Positions 35,601 through 42,984 of a stretch of DNA of 64,000 nt are shown here, piece by piece. The stretch covers positions 1 through 64,000 of the forward strand of contig CAVUQS010000011.1 in assembly GCA_963743705.1 (NCBI GenBank), in the 5' to 3' direction. The notes below the pieces were generated by a model. It was not told the origin of the DNA and searched no databases. It saw only the letters and a list, made by a program, of their open reading frames with translations. Source of the stretch: PALSA-243 sp963743705 (GTDB lineage Bacteria > Acidobacteriota > Terriglobia > Bryobacterales > Bryobacteraceae). Position 1 is the stretch's first letter, and every line of letters starts with the position of its first letter. The translations under genes and the position numbers were made by a program.

Positions 35601-37215
35601 GCAGGATAAAGGCATTCTGCGCGGCTTCCAGGTGAAGCTGTGGGGCGATGGCGGCGCGTTCTACGATTGCTCCTACATCGTCTCCAACTGCATTCAGTTG
35701 CGCACGGATAACGCGTATCAGATCCAAAACTTCCAGAGCCAGATTGACGTGTGCCGCACCAACACGGCCCCCAGCACGGCTTTCCGCTCATTCGGCGACG
35801 TTCAGGGCAAGAACATCGTCGAAAACGCCATCGATGACGCGGCATTCGCCCTGGGGATGACGGCCGAGGAGGTGCGTGAGAAGAACCTCTACCGCCGGGG
35901 CGATGTTACTCCGTTCGGGCAGGCCCTGACGTATTGCTACATTCGCCAGGTTTGGGAGTATCTAAAAAAGGTTGCGAATTACGAGCAGAAACGCGCCTCG
36001 GTAGATGAATACAACCGCCAGAATAAGTGGCGGAAACAGGGGCTCGCCATGATACCCGTGAAATACGGCTCGGGTTATAACCTGCTGATGCTCGAGCAGG
36101 CCGGCGCCATGATTGCGATTAACCAGGGCGATGGCACGGTGACGATCCATCAGGGCGGAGTGGAAATCGGTCAGGGACTGATTACGCAGGTGCAGCAGGT
36201 GGCGTCCTATGTGCTGAACGTCCCGATGGAAATGATCTATGTGGCCGGGCCGGTCACCAGCATCACGCCGACGCCAACCAGCACCGGCGCTTCCACGGGC
36301 ACTCCTTACAACTGCGAGGTAGTCAAGCAGACCTGCCAGGATTTGCGCGCGCGTCTCATGGCTTTCGGCTATCAGATGCTCGAAGAGAACGGACCCGACT
36401 GGTGCACCGCCAACGGCATCGATTTCTGGAACTACGGCCAGCAAGGATGGGCCGCCAGCCGGACTTTCCGCGGCAGCATATCACTGGTCTGGCAGGCGCT
36501 GGTGCAGGTGGCTTACCAGAAGCGCGTCAGTCTGATCGCGACCTTCACTTCGAAGATACGCGGCGGGGAAGACCAGGTGCCGGCGATGACGTTCAAGCCG
36601 CAGGATCAGCAACCGAACCTGCCGGGAATCGAACGCGATGAGACGGCGCCGCTCGGCGGCGGAGTGGATTCGTTTGTCGGCTTCACTTACTCGGCGGCGT
36701 TGTCGGTCGTCGAGGTGGATATCCTGACCGGCGAAACCAAGATCCTAAGCTCCGACGTGATGTACGACATGGGTTGGAGCATGAACCCGGCGATCGATAT
36801 CGGGCAGGTGGAAGGCGCCTTCGTGCAAGGCGTCGGCTATCTGACTACGGAGAAACTGGTGTTTCAGGAAGATGGTCCCGAGGCCGGATCTCTGACCACA
36901 ACCAATACGTGGCGGTATAAGCCGCCCGCGGTAACCAACGTTCCGTTGAGCCTGAACGTGCATCTCTTCCCGAGGAATCTTCTCAGCGTGCAGGACATTC
37001 CCGAAGAGCCGAACGACATCTTTTCCGCCAAGGAAGTGGGCGAGCCGCCGCTGGTGCTGGCCAACACGGTGTTCTTTGCGATCAAGGCGGCGATTCGCGC
37101 GTCGCGGATCGAACGGGGGCTGCCGGGGCTGTTCCGTTTTGACGCTCCCGCAACCGTCGAAGAAGTCCGCCGGGCCTGCGAGGTTTCTATCGCAGACCTG
37201 AATGGCGCGGCTTAA
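32665..37215 (+). CDS. Single-chain xanthine-dehydrogenase-family molybdenum hydroxylase (2Fe-2S, FAD, Mo)
   Basis: A 1516-residue enzyme with the three XDH domains in one polypeptide. Cluster I uses Cys43, Cys48, Cys51 and Cys71; cluster II uses Cys185, Cys188, Cys220 and Cys222. About 85 extra residues (~92-175) sit between the two clusters. The FAD domain (~280-560) has the SLAGNTMM loop in place of the usual GGN. The Mo domain (~640-1510) shows FYMETQACVA, SVGGGFGGK, a variant FRSFGDVQ loop (FRGFG usual) and the catalytic Glu in EVGEPPL. No signal peptide is seen. It likely hydroxylates a heterocycle or aldehyde. NAD use is doubtful because haem proteins surround it. The next gene is 10 bases downstream. 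Confidence 0.9.
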   Translation: MASAVTFFLNGKPVTIHDPAPDLLLIDYLRSPQVGLAGPKKSCGQGGCGACTVILSRWDGEKPEHRAINSCLRPVCALGGLVVTTIEGTGAVRRPNPQFLRHSLVASRAAAPLDAPTPPAVIQAENAARAKYTAVLESVHEAQEKREGPPLLKLGGAKAAYPSEVTHEGMNPVAYELALNNGSQCGYCSVGFVMNMSEFITNYPRATKKEIEDAFDGNICRCTGYRSILTGMKTFASNWTKEDEDNRMKCLLDPGSASQKPADVVIPFPLAAHQHAQPVTSEGAGQAWLTPVTLDELARAMYENRAGKIRLVHGNTSFGVYKNEFPATQLFIDIRLIPDLSAPPVWTEAELIVAAGATYNDLIGLLQTAMEERGLPETSRIGASWFMARRTAGRIVRNAASLAGNTMMVLHHIADGTGEPFPSDLFTVLDAIGVKIDYLELVEAKFENRSAGVAELVAAVANDASLPDRIVLVAYHLPVGGANEVVLAQKVAMRDVNAHSIVNTASVLEISADSVLTGVTLAYGGIAPYPWRAVETEAALTGTTLGLSSIAEAARILEREVRDELNRWKARMRGLPSEGFTDEYRIQLAVSFLYKAAVNAMEARGLPVAPEIASSGIITWGHWPESDGRQYYVTQDWKKPVAQPYIKVTAMYQTSGQIHYTQELPTPPLTVNAAFVQSRRPLANYRFVIPGGSDPATPDQMRAHLSQYASSFVDLITADNIKNGGINYQGMAMDQPLFSPEMVNFAGQSIALVAATTEQEAIRIAEYVTGRCVAYSPVDWPAPWNEPIIGLEDAIEKGSVFPDTPKSASFVSHIWKITRPGSEFGWVREKKPLDGAPMVREMDVSGIHCTVVENSQRNGGQAHFYMETQACVAEPVDERRMIVHPSTQSPMEMHATTAMALGVQYNQIDVQVTSVGGGFGGKTEPARFVTGPTAVAAYSMKRPVRLAMPRDEDTLMTGKRHAYYGQYQIAIDPGSQERPQDKGILRGFQVKLWGDGGAFYDCSYIVSNCIQLRTDNAYQIQNFQSQIDVCRTNTAPSTAFRSFGDVQGKNIVENAIDDAAFALGMTAEEVREKNLYRRGDVTPFGQALTYCYIRQVWEYLKKVANYEQKRASVDEYNRQNKWRKQGLAMIPVKYGSGYNLLMLEQAGAMIAINQGDGTVTIHQGGVEIGQGLITQVQQVASYVLNVPMEMIYVAGPVTSITPTPTSTGASTGTPYNCEVVKQTCQDLRARLMAFGYQMLEENGPDWCTANGIDFWNYGQQGWAASRTFRGSISLVWQALVQVAYQKRVSLIATFTSKIRGGEDQVPAMTFKPQDQQPNLPGIERDETAPLGGGVDSFVGFTYSAALSVVEVDILTGETKILSSDVMYDMGWSMNPAIDIGQVEGAFVQGVGYLTTEKLVFQEDGPEAGSLTTTNTWRYKPPAVTNVPLSLNVHLFPRNLLSVQDIPEEPNDIFSAKEVGEPPLVLANTVFFAIKAAIRASRIERGLPGLFRFDAPATVEEVRRACEVSIADLNGAA

Positions 37216-37225
37216 GGAGGGATTT

Positions 37226-38650
37226 ATGAGAACAAGGTCTTGGATCGTTCTGGCCGCACTGGCGGCCGTTTTCAGCGGCGTTGTCTTCCACGCCGCAGCG
37301 CAACAGATCGTCATGCGGCAGACCACCGGCCCCACCGCTGAGGCCATGAGAGGCCTCGAGCGGAAGGCCGCCGGGTTCCCCGATTTCGGATTCATGGTGA
37401 CCCCGGCAGAATATGCGGCGAAGTATTCCGACCAGCCGATCTTCCGCCTGAAGACGGATTTTCCCACCGAGTTGCCCGCCAGGCTGCCGGCTTTTCTTGA
37501 AAAGATCGACTTCCACGAGGATCCGCTCGGCTATATCAATGCCGTGAAGGACTATGCCTTCGAGGGGAATCTGCCAAATTGGAATCCTTTCGAAAACAAA
37601 ATTCGCGGCTGGTATCACATTCCCTGGCTGCATCCCACCACAACCGGCCCCACCGCATATCCGCCCAATGGCGGCACCGAAGGCTTCCGCGGGCTCATCA
37701 AGGAAGCGCCCATCGCCCCTCTGCAACTCGCCCCCGGTCAAAAGGGTAAGAAGGGGAATTACTCGGTCTATGCGATTACGCTGGTCAACGATTTCGCCGG
37801 TTACACGATGGGCAAGATGTGGGCCGACCCGAACAACCCCGATCCTCGCGTGACCGACCATCGCTACGGCGGCGGATTCCCGGTGGGAACGGTGTTTGCC
37901 AAGCTGCTGTTCACCGACGCGCCGCAGAACGGCGACAAGATTCCGTTTCTTGAGAACCCACTGCAGTGGAAGGCATTCATTACCGGCGACTTTTGGGATT
38001 CCACCACGCGCGCGGTGACGCCCGTGAATCTGCTGCAAATGGATATCGCCGTTCGCGACGCGCGCGCCGATGCGCCCGAGCTTACCGGATGGGTTTTCGG
38101 AACCTTCGTCTACAACGGCCAACTGAATAAGCCGAACAAATTCGACAACTTAGTGCCCGCGGGCCTGATGTGGGGCAACGATCCTCACGACCGCACGAAC
38201 ACCACCAATCCGTTTCCCCCGGTTCATACCGAGGTCAACCCTAAGTTGATTCAGACCAAGATTTTCAATGGGCCACAGCTTCCTGCCCAGCACCTGGGGT
38301 GGAACGGACGGCTCAACGGCCCCGCCGACCTGAACACTACGTCGTGCATGTCCTGCCATATTACAGCGCAATATCCGGCGGTAACCAGCCTCGTGCCGGA
38401 TGGCGCCGTTCCCGACGGCGGCCCGAAGCCGCCCGCGCAAGGCGGCAGCGATGAATGGATGAAGTGGTTCCAGAACCTGCGTTGCGCCACCTCGATGGAC
38501 CCCAGGGCGTTTTCGACCGATTTCTCGTTCCAGGTCGCGATCGCGCTGCAGAACTTTTCCGCGGTGAAAGGGGCTGCGGTGCAGGGCGCCTGGGCGTCCG
38601 ATTACGACCTTCCCAGGAAGCCCATCGCGCGCGGCCTGTTGAAGAAATAA
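37226..38650 (+). CDS. Secreted monohaem protein (paralogue of 31035-32474)
   Basis: A 474-residue exported protein with a signal peptide (MRTRSWIVLAALAAVFSG, ending AAAQQ). One haem c motif, CMSCH, at residue ~374 lies in the SC-x-SCH element shared with the paralogue across the divergent promoter. The ATG at 37226 has a strong site (AAGGAGGG) just after the Mo-enzyme TAA. It is probably the direct or indirect electron acceptor of the molybdenum hydroxylase. The CxxCH is the only recognised motif, and the rest of the ~370-residue N-terminal body matches no family I recognise except its paralogue. Confidence 0.8.
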   Translation: MRTRSWIVLAALAAVFSGVVFHAAAQQIVMRQTTGPTAEAMRGLERKAAGFPDFGFMVTPAEYAAKYSDQPIFRLKTDFPTELPARLPAFLEKIDFHEDPLGYINAVKDYAFEGNLPNWNPFENKIRGWYHIPWLHPTTTGPTAYPPNGGTEGFRGLIKEAPIAPLQLAPGQKGKKGNYSVYAITLVNDFAGYTMGKMWADPNNPDPRVTDHRYGGGFPVGTVFAKLLFTDAPQNGDKIPFLENPLQWKAFITGDFWDSTTRAVTPVNLLQMDIAVRDARADAPELTGWVFGTFVYNGQLNKPNKFDNLVPAGLMWGNDPHDRTNTTNPFPPVHTEVNPKLIQTKIFNGPQLPAQHLGWNGRLNGPADLNTTSCMSCHITAQYPAVTSLVPDGAVPDGGPKPPAQGGSDEWMKWFQNLRCATSMDPRAFSTDFSFQVAIALQNFSAVKGAAVQGAWASDYDLPRKPIARGLLKK

Positions 38651-38655
38651 TAGCC

Positions 38656-39507
38656 ATGCCCGCGGACAATATTCTCCGAATGGCGAATCGCCTGGCCGAG
38701 GCAAAGCAGCCATTCGCCATGGCCACGGTGGTGCGCGTGGAAGGGTCTTCCTCCGCGCGGCCCGGGTCGAAGGCGATTGTGGATGCGCGTGGGCAAATCG
38801 TCGCGGGATGGGTGGGCGGCGGATGCGCCGAAAGCACGGTGCGGCGTTGCGCTCTGCAATGTCTCAAGAGCGGGCAGCCGCAACTCATCACGCTCGACAT
38901 GATGGACGAGGTGTGGGGAGTGGGCATGCCGTGCGGAGGGATTATGGATGTCTATGTGGAGCCTGTCTTGGCCAAGCCCGAGTTGTTGATTGTGGGACAC
39001 GGGCGCATCGCCGAATCGCTCGCGAAGATAGGAGGCTTGCTGGATTTCGAAGTTGTCGTGGACGACCCGGGCGCTGAGCCGGCCGCGTTTCCGGATGCGG
39101 ACCGCCTGATCACTGACGATTTCGATTTGAGCGTGCCCGCGATCGGCCCGGCAACCTTCGTGGTGATCGCGACTCAACACAAGGGCGACCACCTCTTCCT
39201 GCGCCGTGCGCTGGCGGGCGAAGCGGCCTACATCGCATTGATCGCCAGCCGCCATCGGGCGGCGCTGGTGCTCGACTATCTCGCATCCATGGGAACCCCC
39301 GCCTCCGCCCTCGAACGCATCTGGGCGCCCGCCGGTCTCGACATCGGCGCTGCCACGCCCGGGGAGATCGCGCTCAGCGTGATGACGCAGATCGTGACCT
39401 TACGCCGCAGCGGCAGCGCGCAGCCCTTGAAATATAAGCCGGCGGAGGATAGGGAAAACAAAGGCCCGGTGATCGTGCGCGAGTGCGATCTCGGGATTGC
39501 GGGATAA
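38656..39507 (+). CDS. XdhC/CoxI-family molybdenum-enzyme maturation factor
   Basis: A 283-residue protein. The N-terminal XdhC/CoxI domain has GSSSARPGSKAIVD and WVGGGCAEST. The C-terminal Rossmann domain has LLIVGHGRIAES and VVIATQHKGDHLFL. XdhC-type proteins bind molybdenum cofactor, aid its sulfuration and hand it to the apo-enzyme. It sits five bases downstream of the haem-protein gene, so it very likely serves the large molybdenum hydroxylase of this locus. The start is ATG at 38656 (MPADNILRMANR). Confidence 0.88.
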   Translation: MPADNILRMANRLAEAKQPFAMATVVRVEGSSSARPGSKAIVDARGQIVAGWVGGGCAESTVRRCALQCLKSGQPQLITLDMMDEVWGVGMPCGGIMDVYVEPVLAKPELLIVGHGRIAESLAKIGGLLDFEVVVDDPGAEPAAFPDADRLITDDFDLSVPAIGPATFVVIATQHKGDHLFLRRALAGEAAYIALIASRHRAALVLDYLASMGTPASALERIWAPAGLDIGAATPGEIALSVMTQIVTLRRSGSAQPLKYKPAEDRENKGPVIVRECDLGIAG

Positions 39508-39521
39508 CGGGGCGATTCCGC

Positions 39522-39905
39522 CTACTTCGGTTTATACGCGATCGCGTCCAGTTCCACCAGGATGCCGGGCAGAGCAAATTCCAGCACCACTGTGGTTCGC
39601 GCGGGTTTGGCGGCCCCGAAGTACTCGGCATAGACTTCGTTCATCGCGGCGAAATCGGCGGCGTCGGCGAGGTACACGTTGCACTTCACGACGTCTTCCA
39701 GCGACGCGCCCGCGCCTGCGAGCGCGGCCTTGATGTTTTCGATCGATTGGCGGGCGTGCACAGCGGCGCCGCCATCCACAACCTGCAGCGTGGCCGGATC
39801 GACCGGCGGCATGCCCGACACATGGATGAAATCGCCGGAGCGCACGGCGGGCGAGTACGGTCCGCGCGGCTTAGGAGCGCCCGAAGGGAAAATGCGTTCA
39901 ATCAT
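39522..39905 (-). CDS. RidA/YjgF-family protein, copy 2
   Basis: A 127-residue RidA-like protein. It has the family pattern: GPYSPAVRSGDFIHVSG at the start, NIKAALAGAGASLEDVVKCNVYL in the middle and the substrate-binding Arg in KPARTTVVLEFALPG. RidA proteins are trimeric and hydrolyse reactive enamines/imines formed by PLP enzymes. It is the downstream member of a tandem pair of identical length (127 residues each). The second copy lies 22 bases upstream. The whole unit trails trxB. Confidence 0.88.
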   Translation of the reverse strand: MIERIFPSGAPKPRGPYSPAVRSGDFIHVSGMPPVDPATLQVVDGGAAVHARQSIENIKAALAGAGASLEDVVKCNVYLADAADFAAMNEVYAEYFGAAKPARTTVVLEFALPGILVELDAIAYKPK

Positions 39906-39927
39906 GGGGCCCGAGTCCTGTGGCTTT

Positions 39928-40311
39928 TTATTTCGGCTTGTAGGCCACCGCGTCGATTTCCACCTTGATGCCCGGAATGACGAAGTGGGCGGCCACGGTG
40001 GTTCGCGCGGGCTTGGCGTCGCCGAAAAATTCCGCGTAGACTTCGTTCATCGCCGAAAAATCCTTGGGCTCGGCAATGAACACATGGCACTTGACCACGT
40101 CCTGCATCGTAGCGCCGCAGCCTTCCAGCACGCCTTTGATGTTGTTCAGCACCTGGCGCGTCTCGGTGGCTACGTCGCCGCAGACCATCTTCTGGTTGGC
40201 CGGATCGACGGGGATCTGGCCGGAAACGTAAATGAAATCGCCCGCGCGCACGGCGGGTGAATATGGTCCACGCGGCGCAGGTACGCCGGGAGGGGTGATG
40301 CGCTCGATCAT
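39928..40311 (-). CDS. RidA/YjgF-family protein, copy 1
   Basis: A 127-residue RidA-like protein, similar to its downstream neighbour over its whole length. It contains GPYSPAVRAGDFIYVSG, NNIKGVLEGCGATMQDVVKCHVF, NEVYAEFFGDAKPARTTV with the conserved Arg, and an AYKPK terminus shared by both. The start is the ATG at 40311, two bases past the trxB TGA. The two copies may act on different substrates, given different central sequences (QKMVCGDVATETRQ versus LQVVDGGAAVHARQ). Confidence 0.88.
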   Translation of the reverse strand: MIERITPPGVPAPRGPYSPAVRAGDFIYVSGQIPVDPANQKMVCGDVATETRQVLNNIKGVLEGCGATMQDVVKCHVFIAEPKDFSAMNEVYAEFFGDAKPARTTVAAHFVIPGIKVEIDAVAYKPK

Positions 40312-40313
40312 GT

Positions 40314-41237
40314 TCAGTGTCCTTCCGCTTCGAGGAATCGTTCGACTTCGATAGCCGCCATGCAGCCCGCGCCGGATGCTGTGATCGCCTGCCTGTAGAC
40401 GCGGTCTTGCACGTCGCCCGCGTGAAACACGCCGGGGATATTCGTGCGCGCGCCGCCCTTCGACAGGATGTAGCCTTCCGGATCGGTTTCGATCTGGCCC
40501 TTGAATACGCGCGTGTTCGGAATGTGCCCGATGGCGACGAAAAAGCCGTCCACCGGCTCGTTCCAAGACTCACCAGTGATGAGATTGCGCAGGCGCGCGC
40601 CGGTGACCAATTTTTCCGAGATTTCGAAAACGTCGTCCACCACGGTGTTGGGCAGGAACCGGACCTTCGGATTGTTGCGTGCGCGATCGAGCATGATCTT
40701 CGACGCGCGGAACTCATCGCGGCGATGCACCAGCGTCACCTGCTTGCCGAACCGCGTCAGGAAATTCGCCTCTTCCATGGCCGAATCGCCGCCGCCCACC
40801 ACCATGATGTTCTTGTCGCGGTAGAAGAATCCGTCACAGGTGGCGCACGAGCTCACGCCGTGTCCGATCAGCCGCTGCTCGTTTTCAAGGCCGAGCCAGC
40901 GCGCCGAAGCGCCGGAAGCAATGATCACGGTATGCGTTTCGATCCATTCGCCATCCACTTCCAGGCGGAACGGCCGCACCGAAAAATCGGTGTCGGTCAC
41001 TTGGCTGTGAACATATTCGGCGCCGAAGTTCTGCGCCTGCAGCTTCATGTTGTCGATGAGATCCGGGCCGTTGATACCCACCGGAAACCCGGGAAAGTTT
41101 TCCACCAGCGTGGTAAGGGAAAGCTGTCCGCCGGCCTCATGGCCGCTGACGACGAGAGGCTTCAGGTTGGCGCGCGCGGCGTAGATGGCCGCGGTGTTTC
41201 CGGCGCAACCGGACCCGATGATCACTACATTTCTCAT
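40314..41237 (-). CDS. trxB: Thioredoxin reductase
   Basis: A 307-residue NADPH-dependent flavoprotein disulfide reductase. FAD-binding GSGCAGNTAAIYAAR opens the protein. The redox-active pair is CATC at residues 131-134. The NADPH site is GGGDSAMEEA, and the second FAD box is FHAGDVQD near the C-terminus. It keeps thioredoxin reduced. I start at ATG 41237; a TTG four codons upstream is also in frame. The divergent transporter gene begins only 26 bases away, so both promoters must overlap. Confidence 0.93.
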   Translation of the reverse strand: MRNVVIIGSGCAGNTAAIYAARANLKPLVVSGHEAGGQLSLTTLVENFPGFPVGINGPDLIDNMKLQAQNFGAEYVHSQVTDTDFSVRPFRLEVDGEWIETHTVIIASGASARWLGLENEQRLIGHGVSSCATCDGFFYRDKNIMVVGGGDSAMEEANFLTRFGKQVTLVHRRDEFRASKIMLDRARNNPKVRFLPNTVVDDVFEISEKLVTGARLRNLITGESWNEPVDGFFVAIGHIPNTRVFKGQIETDPEGYILSKGGARTNIPGVFHAGDVQDRVYRQAITASGAGCMAAIEVERFLEAEGH

Positions 41238-41263
41238 GGGAAAGATCAATGTAGCATAGGCTC

Positions 41264-42505
41264 ATGCCTTCCCAGCCCCAGTCTTCCTGGGTAACTCGCA
41301 ACGTTGTCGGCATGACTCTGACCAGCTTCTGCGCCGACGTCTGCTACGAGATGGTGGGTGCGGTTCTGCCCGGGTTTCTCGGGGCGCTCGGCATCTCCCC
41401 AGCCGCGCTGGGATGGATCGAAGGCACGGCCGACGCGGCGTCGAGTTTTCTCAAGCTGGGCTCGGGATGGTATGGCGGCCGCATCGGGCGGCGGAAGCCG
41501 ATTGTCGCGCTGGGCTATTTTCTTTCCGGCACGATGCTTTCTCTGCTTGCCGCGGCAACGTCGTGGCCGCTAATCCTCGCCGGACGCGTGGGCGCCTGGT
41601 TCGGGAAGGGGATCCGCTCGCCGCTCCGCGACGCCATGCTGGCGGATTCGACGCCGCCAGAAGCGCACGGCCGCGTGTTCGGCATGCATCGCGCGGGCGA
41701 TACCGCGGGCGCGGTAGCCGGACCGCTGCTCGGGGCATATCTTCTGGCGCATTTGCCGCATCCGGACGCCGCCGCGCCGTTCCGCGTCATTTTTCTGATT
41801 TCGCTGATCCCGGGTTTGCTGGCGTTCGCTTCGATGGTCTTTCTGGTGAAGGAAACGCCCGGGCATCCGAACGAAAACCGCAAGCTTTGGCTGGCGATTC
41901 GCGAGTTGCCGCGCCCGTATCGGCGTTTTCTTACGGGCGTGGCGCTGTTCGGCGCGGGCGACTTCGCTCCCACGCTGCTGGTGATGGCGGCGGCCCAGTT
42001 ATTGACGCCGAAATATGGCATTGTGCGCGCCGCCGAAATCGCCGCTCTGTTCTATGTGATGCGCAATGTCTTGCAGGCGGCCGCATCGTATCCGGCCGGC
42101 GTATTCGCCGACCGCTTCCGCAAGACCGCGGTGCTGGCGGCGGGTTACGCGCTCGGCGCGGGCGCGGCGCTTTGGGCGGCGGCGCTCTTCTTCTACGGCG
42201 CGACGGATGTTTTCGCAATCGCCGGAGCATTCTTACTGGCGGGCATCTACGCCGGAATTCAAGACGCGCTCGAAGGAGCGATTCCCGCGGGCATGGTGTC
42301 TCCGCGCGAACGCGGGACGGCCTATGGCGTAATGGGCGCGGTCAACGGTTTCGGCGATCTCTTCGCCAGCGCCATGGTGGGTACGGTGTGGACGCTGGTT
42401 TCGCCCGTGGCCGCATTCACGGCGGCCGCGGCGCTGATGCTGGCGGGCGCGGCTGCGGTCTATCTGCGTGCGGCCAACAGCGCGCCCAGCCACACGCCGG
42501 CATAG
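41264..42505 (+). CDS. Major facilitator superfamily transporter
   Basis: A 413-residue, 12-helix transporter. MFS loop motifs are seen as GWYGGRIGRRKP between helices two and three, and as GVFADRFRKT in the second half. GRVGAWFGKGIRSPLRDAMLAD is a distinctive conserved segment found in a group of MFS proteins with no settled substrate. Its 3' end overlaps the convergent crcB gene by 46 bases. Divergent to trxB. Substrate unknown. Confidence 0.85.
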   Translation: MPSQPQSSWVTRNVVGMTLTSFCADVCYEMVGAVLPGFLGALGISPAALGWIEGTADAASSFLKLGSGWYGGRIGRRKPIVALGYFLSGTMLSLLAAATSWPLILAGRVGAWFGKGIRSPLRDAMLADSTPPEAHGRVFGMHRAGDTAGAVAGPLLGAYLLAHLPHPDAAAPFRVIFLISLIPGLLAFASMVFLVKETPGHPNENRKLWLAIRELPRPYRRFLTGVALFGAGDFAPTLLVMAAAQLLTPKYGIVRAAEIAALFYVMRNVLQAAASYPAGVFADRFRKTAVLAAGYALGAGAALWAAALFFYGATDVFAIAGAFLLAGIYAGIQDALEGAIPAGMVSPRERGTAYGVMGAVNGFGDLFASAMVGTVWTLVSPVAAFTAAAALMLAGAAAVYLRAANSAPSHTPA

Positions 42506-42834
42506 CCCAGGCCTATGCTGCCGGTGACATACAAGGCGGCCATCCAGCGCGCGCCTTCGCGGACGGCCTGATAGGTCTCATATTCGAAGCTCGAAAACGT
42601 GGTGTATCCGCCCAGGACCCCCACCACCAGAAACAGGCGCCAGTTGGGATGCGGCTGCAGGCGCTCCGTCAGCAAAGTCATCAGCACGCCGATCAGAAAC
42701 GAACCGCTGACATTGATGATCATCGTGCCGAGTGGAAAGCGGCCGCCGTATTTGACCATGATCCAAGTGCCGCCGGCATAGCGCGCCAAACCACCCAAGC
42801 CTGCACCGGCCAGCACCGCCAGATACCTGTCCAA
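42460..42834 (-). CDS. crcB: Fluoride channel
   Basis: A 124-residue CrcB/Fluc channel with four membrane helices that lets fluoride leave the cell. It has GGLARY near the N-terminus, then PLGTMIINVSGSFLIG and VLGGYTTFSSF, all signature segments. I choose the TTG at 42834 (LDRYLAVL), with AAGGAG eight bases upstream; a TTG two codons earlier is possible. The preceding 150 bases carry a fluoride riboswitch, which independently supports both the function and the regulation. It functions as an antiparallel dimer. Confidence 0.9.
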   Translation of the reverse strand: MDRYLAVLAGAGLGGLARYAGGTWIMVKYGGRFPLGTMIINVSGSFLIGVLMTLLTERLQPHPNWRLFLVVGVLGGYTTFSSFEYETYQAVREGARWMAALYVTGSIGLGYAGVWLGALLAARR

Positions 42835-42850
42835 GGACAAATCTCCTTCC

Positions 42851-42871
42851 GGCGGCAAAAACGAAACCGCC
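42851..42871 (-). promoter_or_regulatory. Hairpin abutting the crcB ribosome site
   Basis: GGCGG and CCGCC pair across an 11-base loop immediately before the AAGGAG ribosome-binding site (42841-42850 region). It could be the expression platform of the fluoride aptamer upstream: if stabilised without fluoride it could partly mask the ribosome site. The stem is on the transcribed strand of crcB. Confidence 0.4.
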
Positions 42872-42929
42872 AAAACTCATGAATTGTGGTTTGCCGGGGA
42901 TCTGAACCGAGCCTCCCACGGCAGCACCG

Positions 42930-42980
42930 CCATAGGAGTCATTGGCCATCGGGAGACGGCGTTAAGCGAACTCCACCGCT
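42930..42980 (-). ncRNA. Fluoride riboswitch (crcB motif) aptamer
   Basis: On the minus strand, 5' to 3', AGCG pairs with CGCT (stem one). GGAGT between them (42970-42974) pairs with ACTCC (42935-42939) to form the long-range pseudoknot-like stem. TAAC follows stem one. GCC...GGC forms the last stem, then CAATG before the ACTCC strand, and TATG ends it. This order (stem, GGAGT, TAAC, hairpin, xxATG, complement) matches the crcB RNA motif as I know it from other bacteria. It lies ~95 bases upstream of crcB and four bases from the previous gene's stop. Confidence 0.75.
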
Positions 42981-42984
42981 GGAT

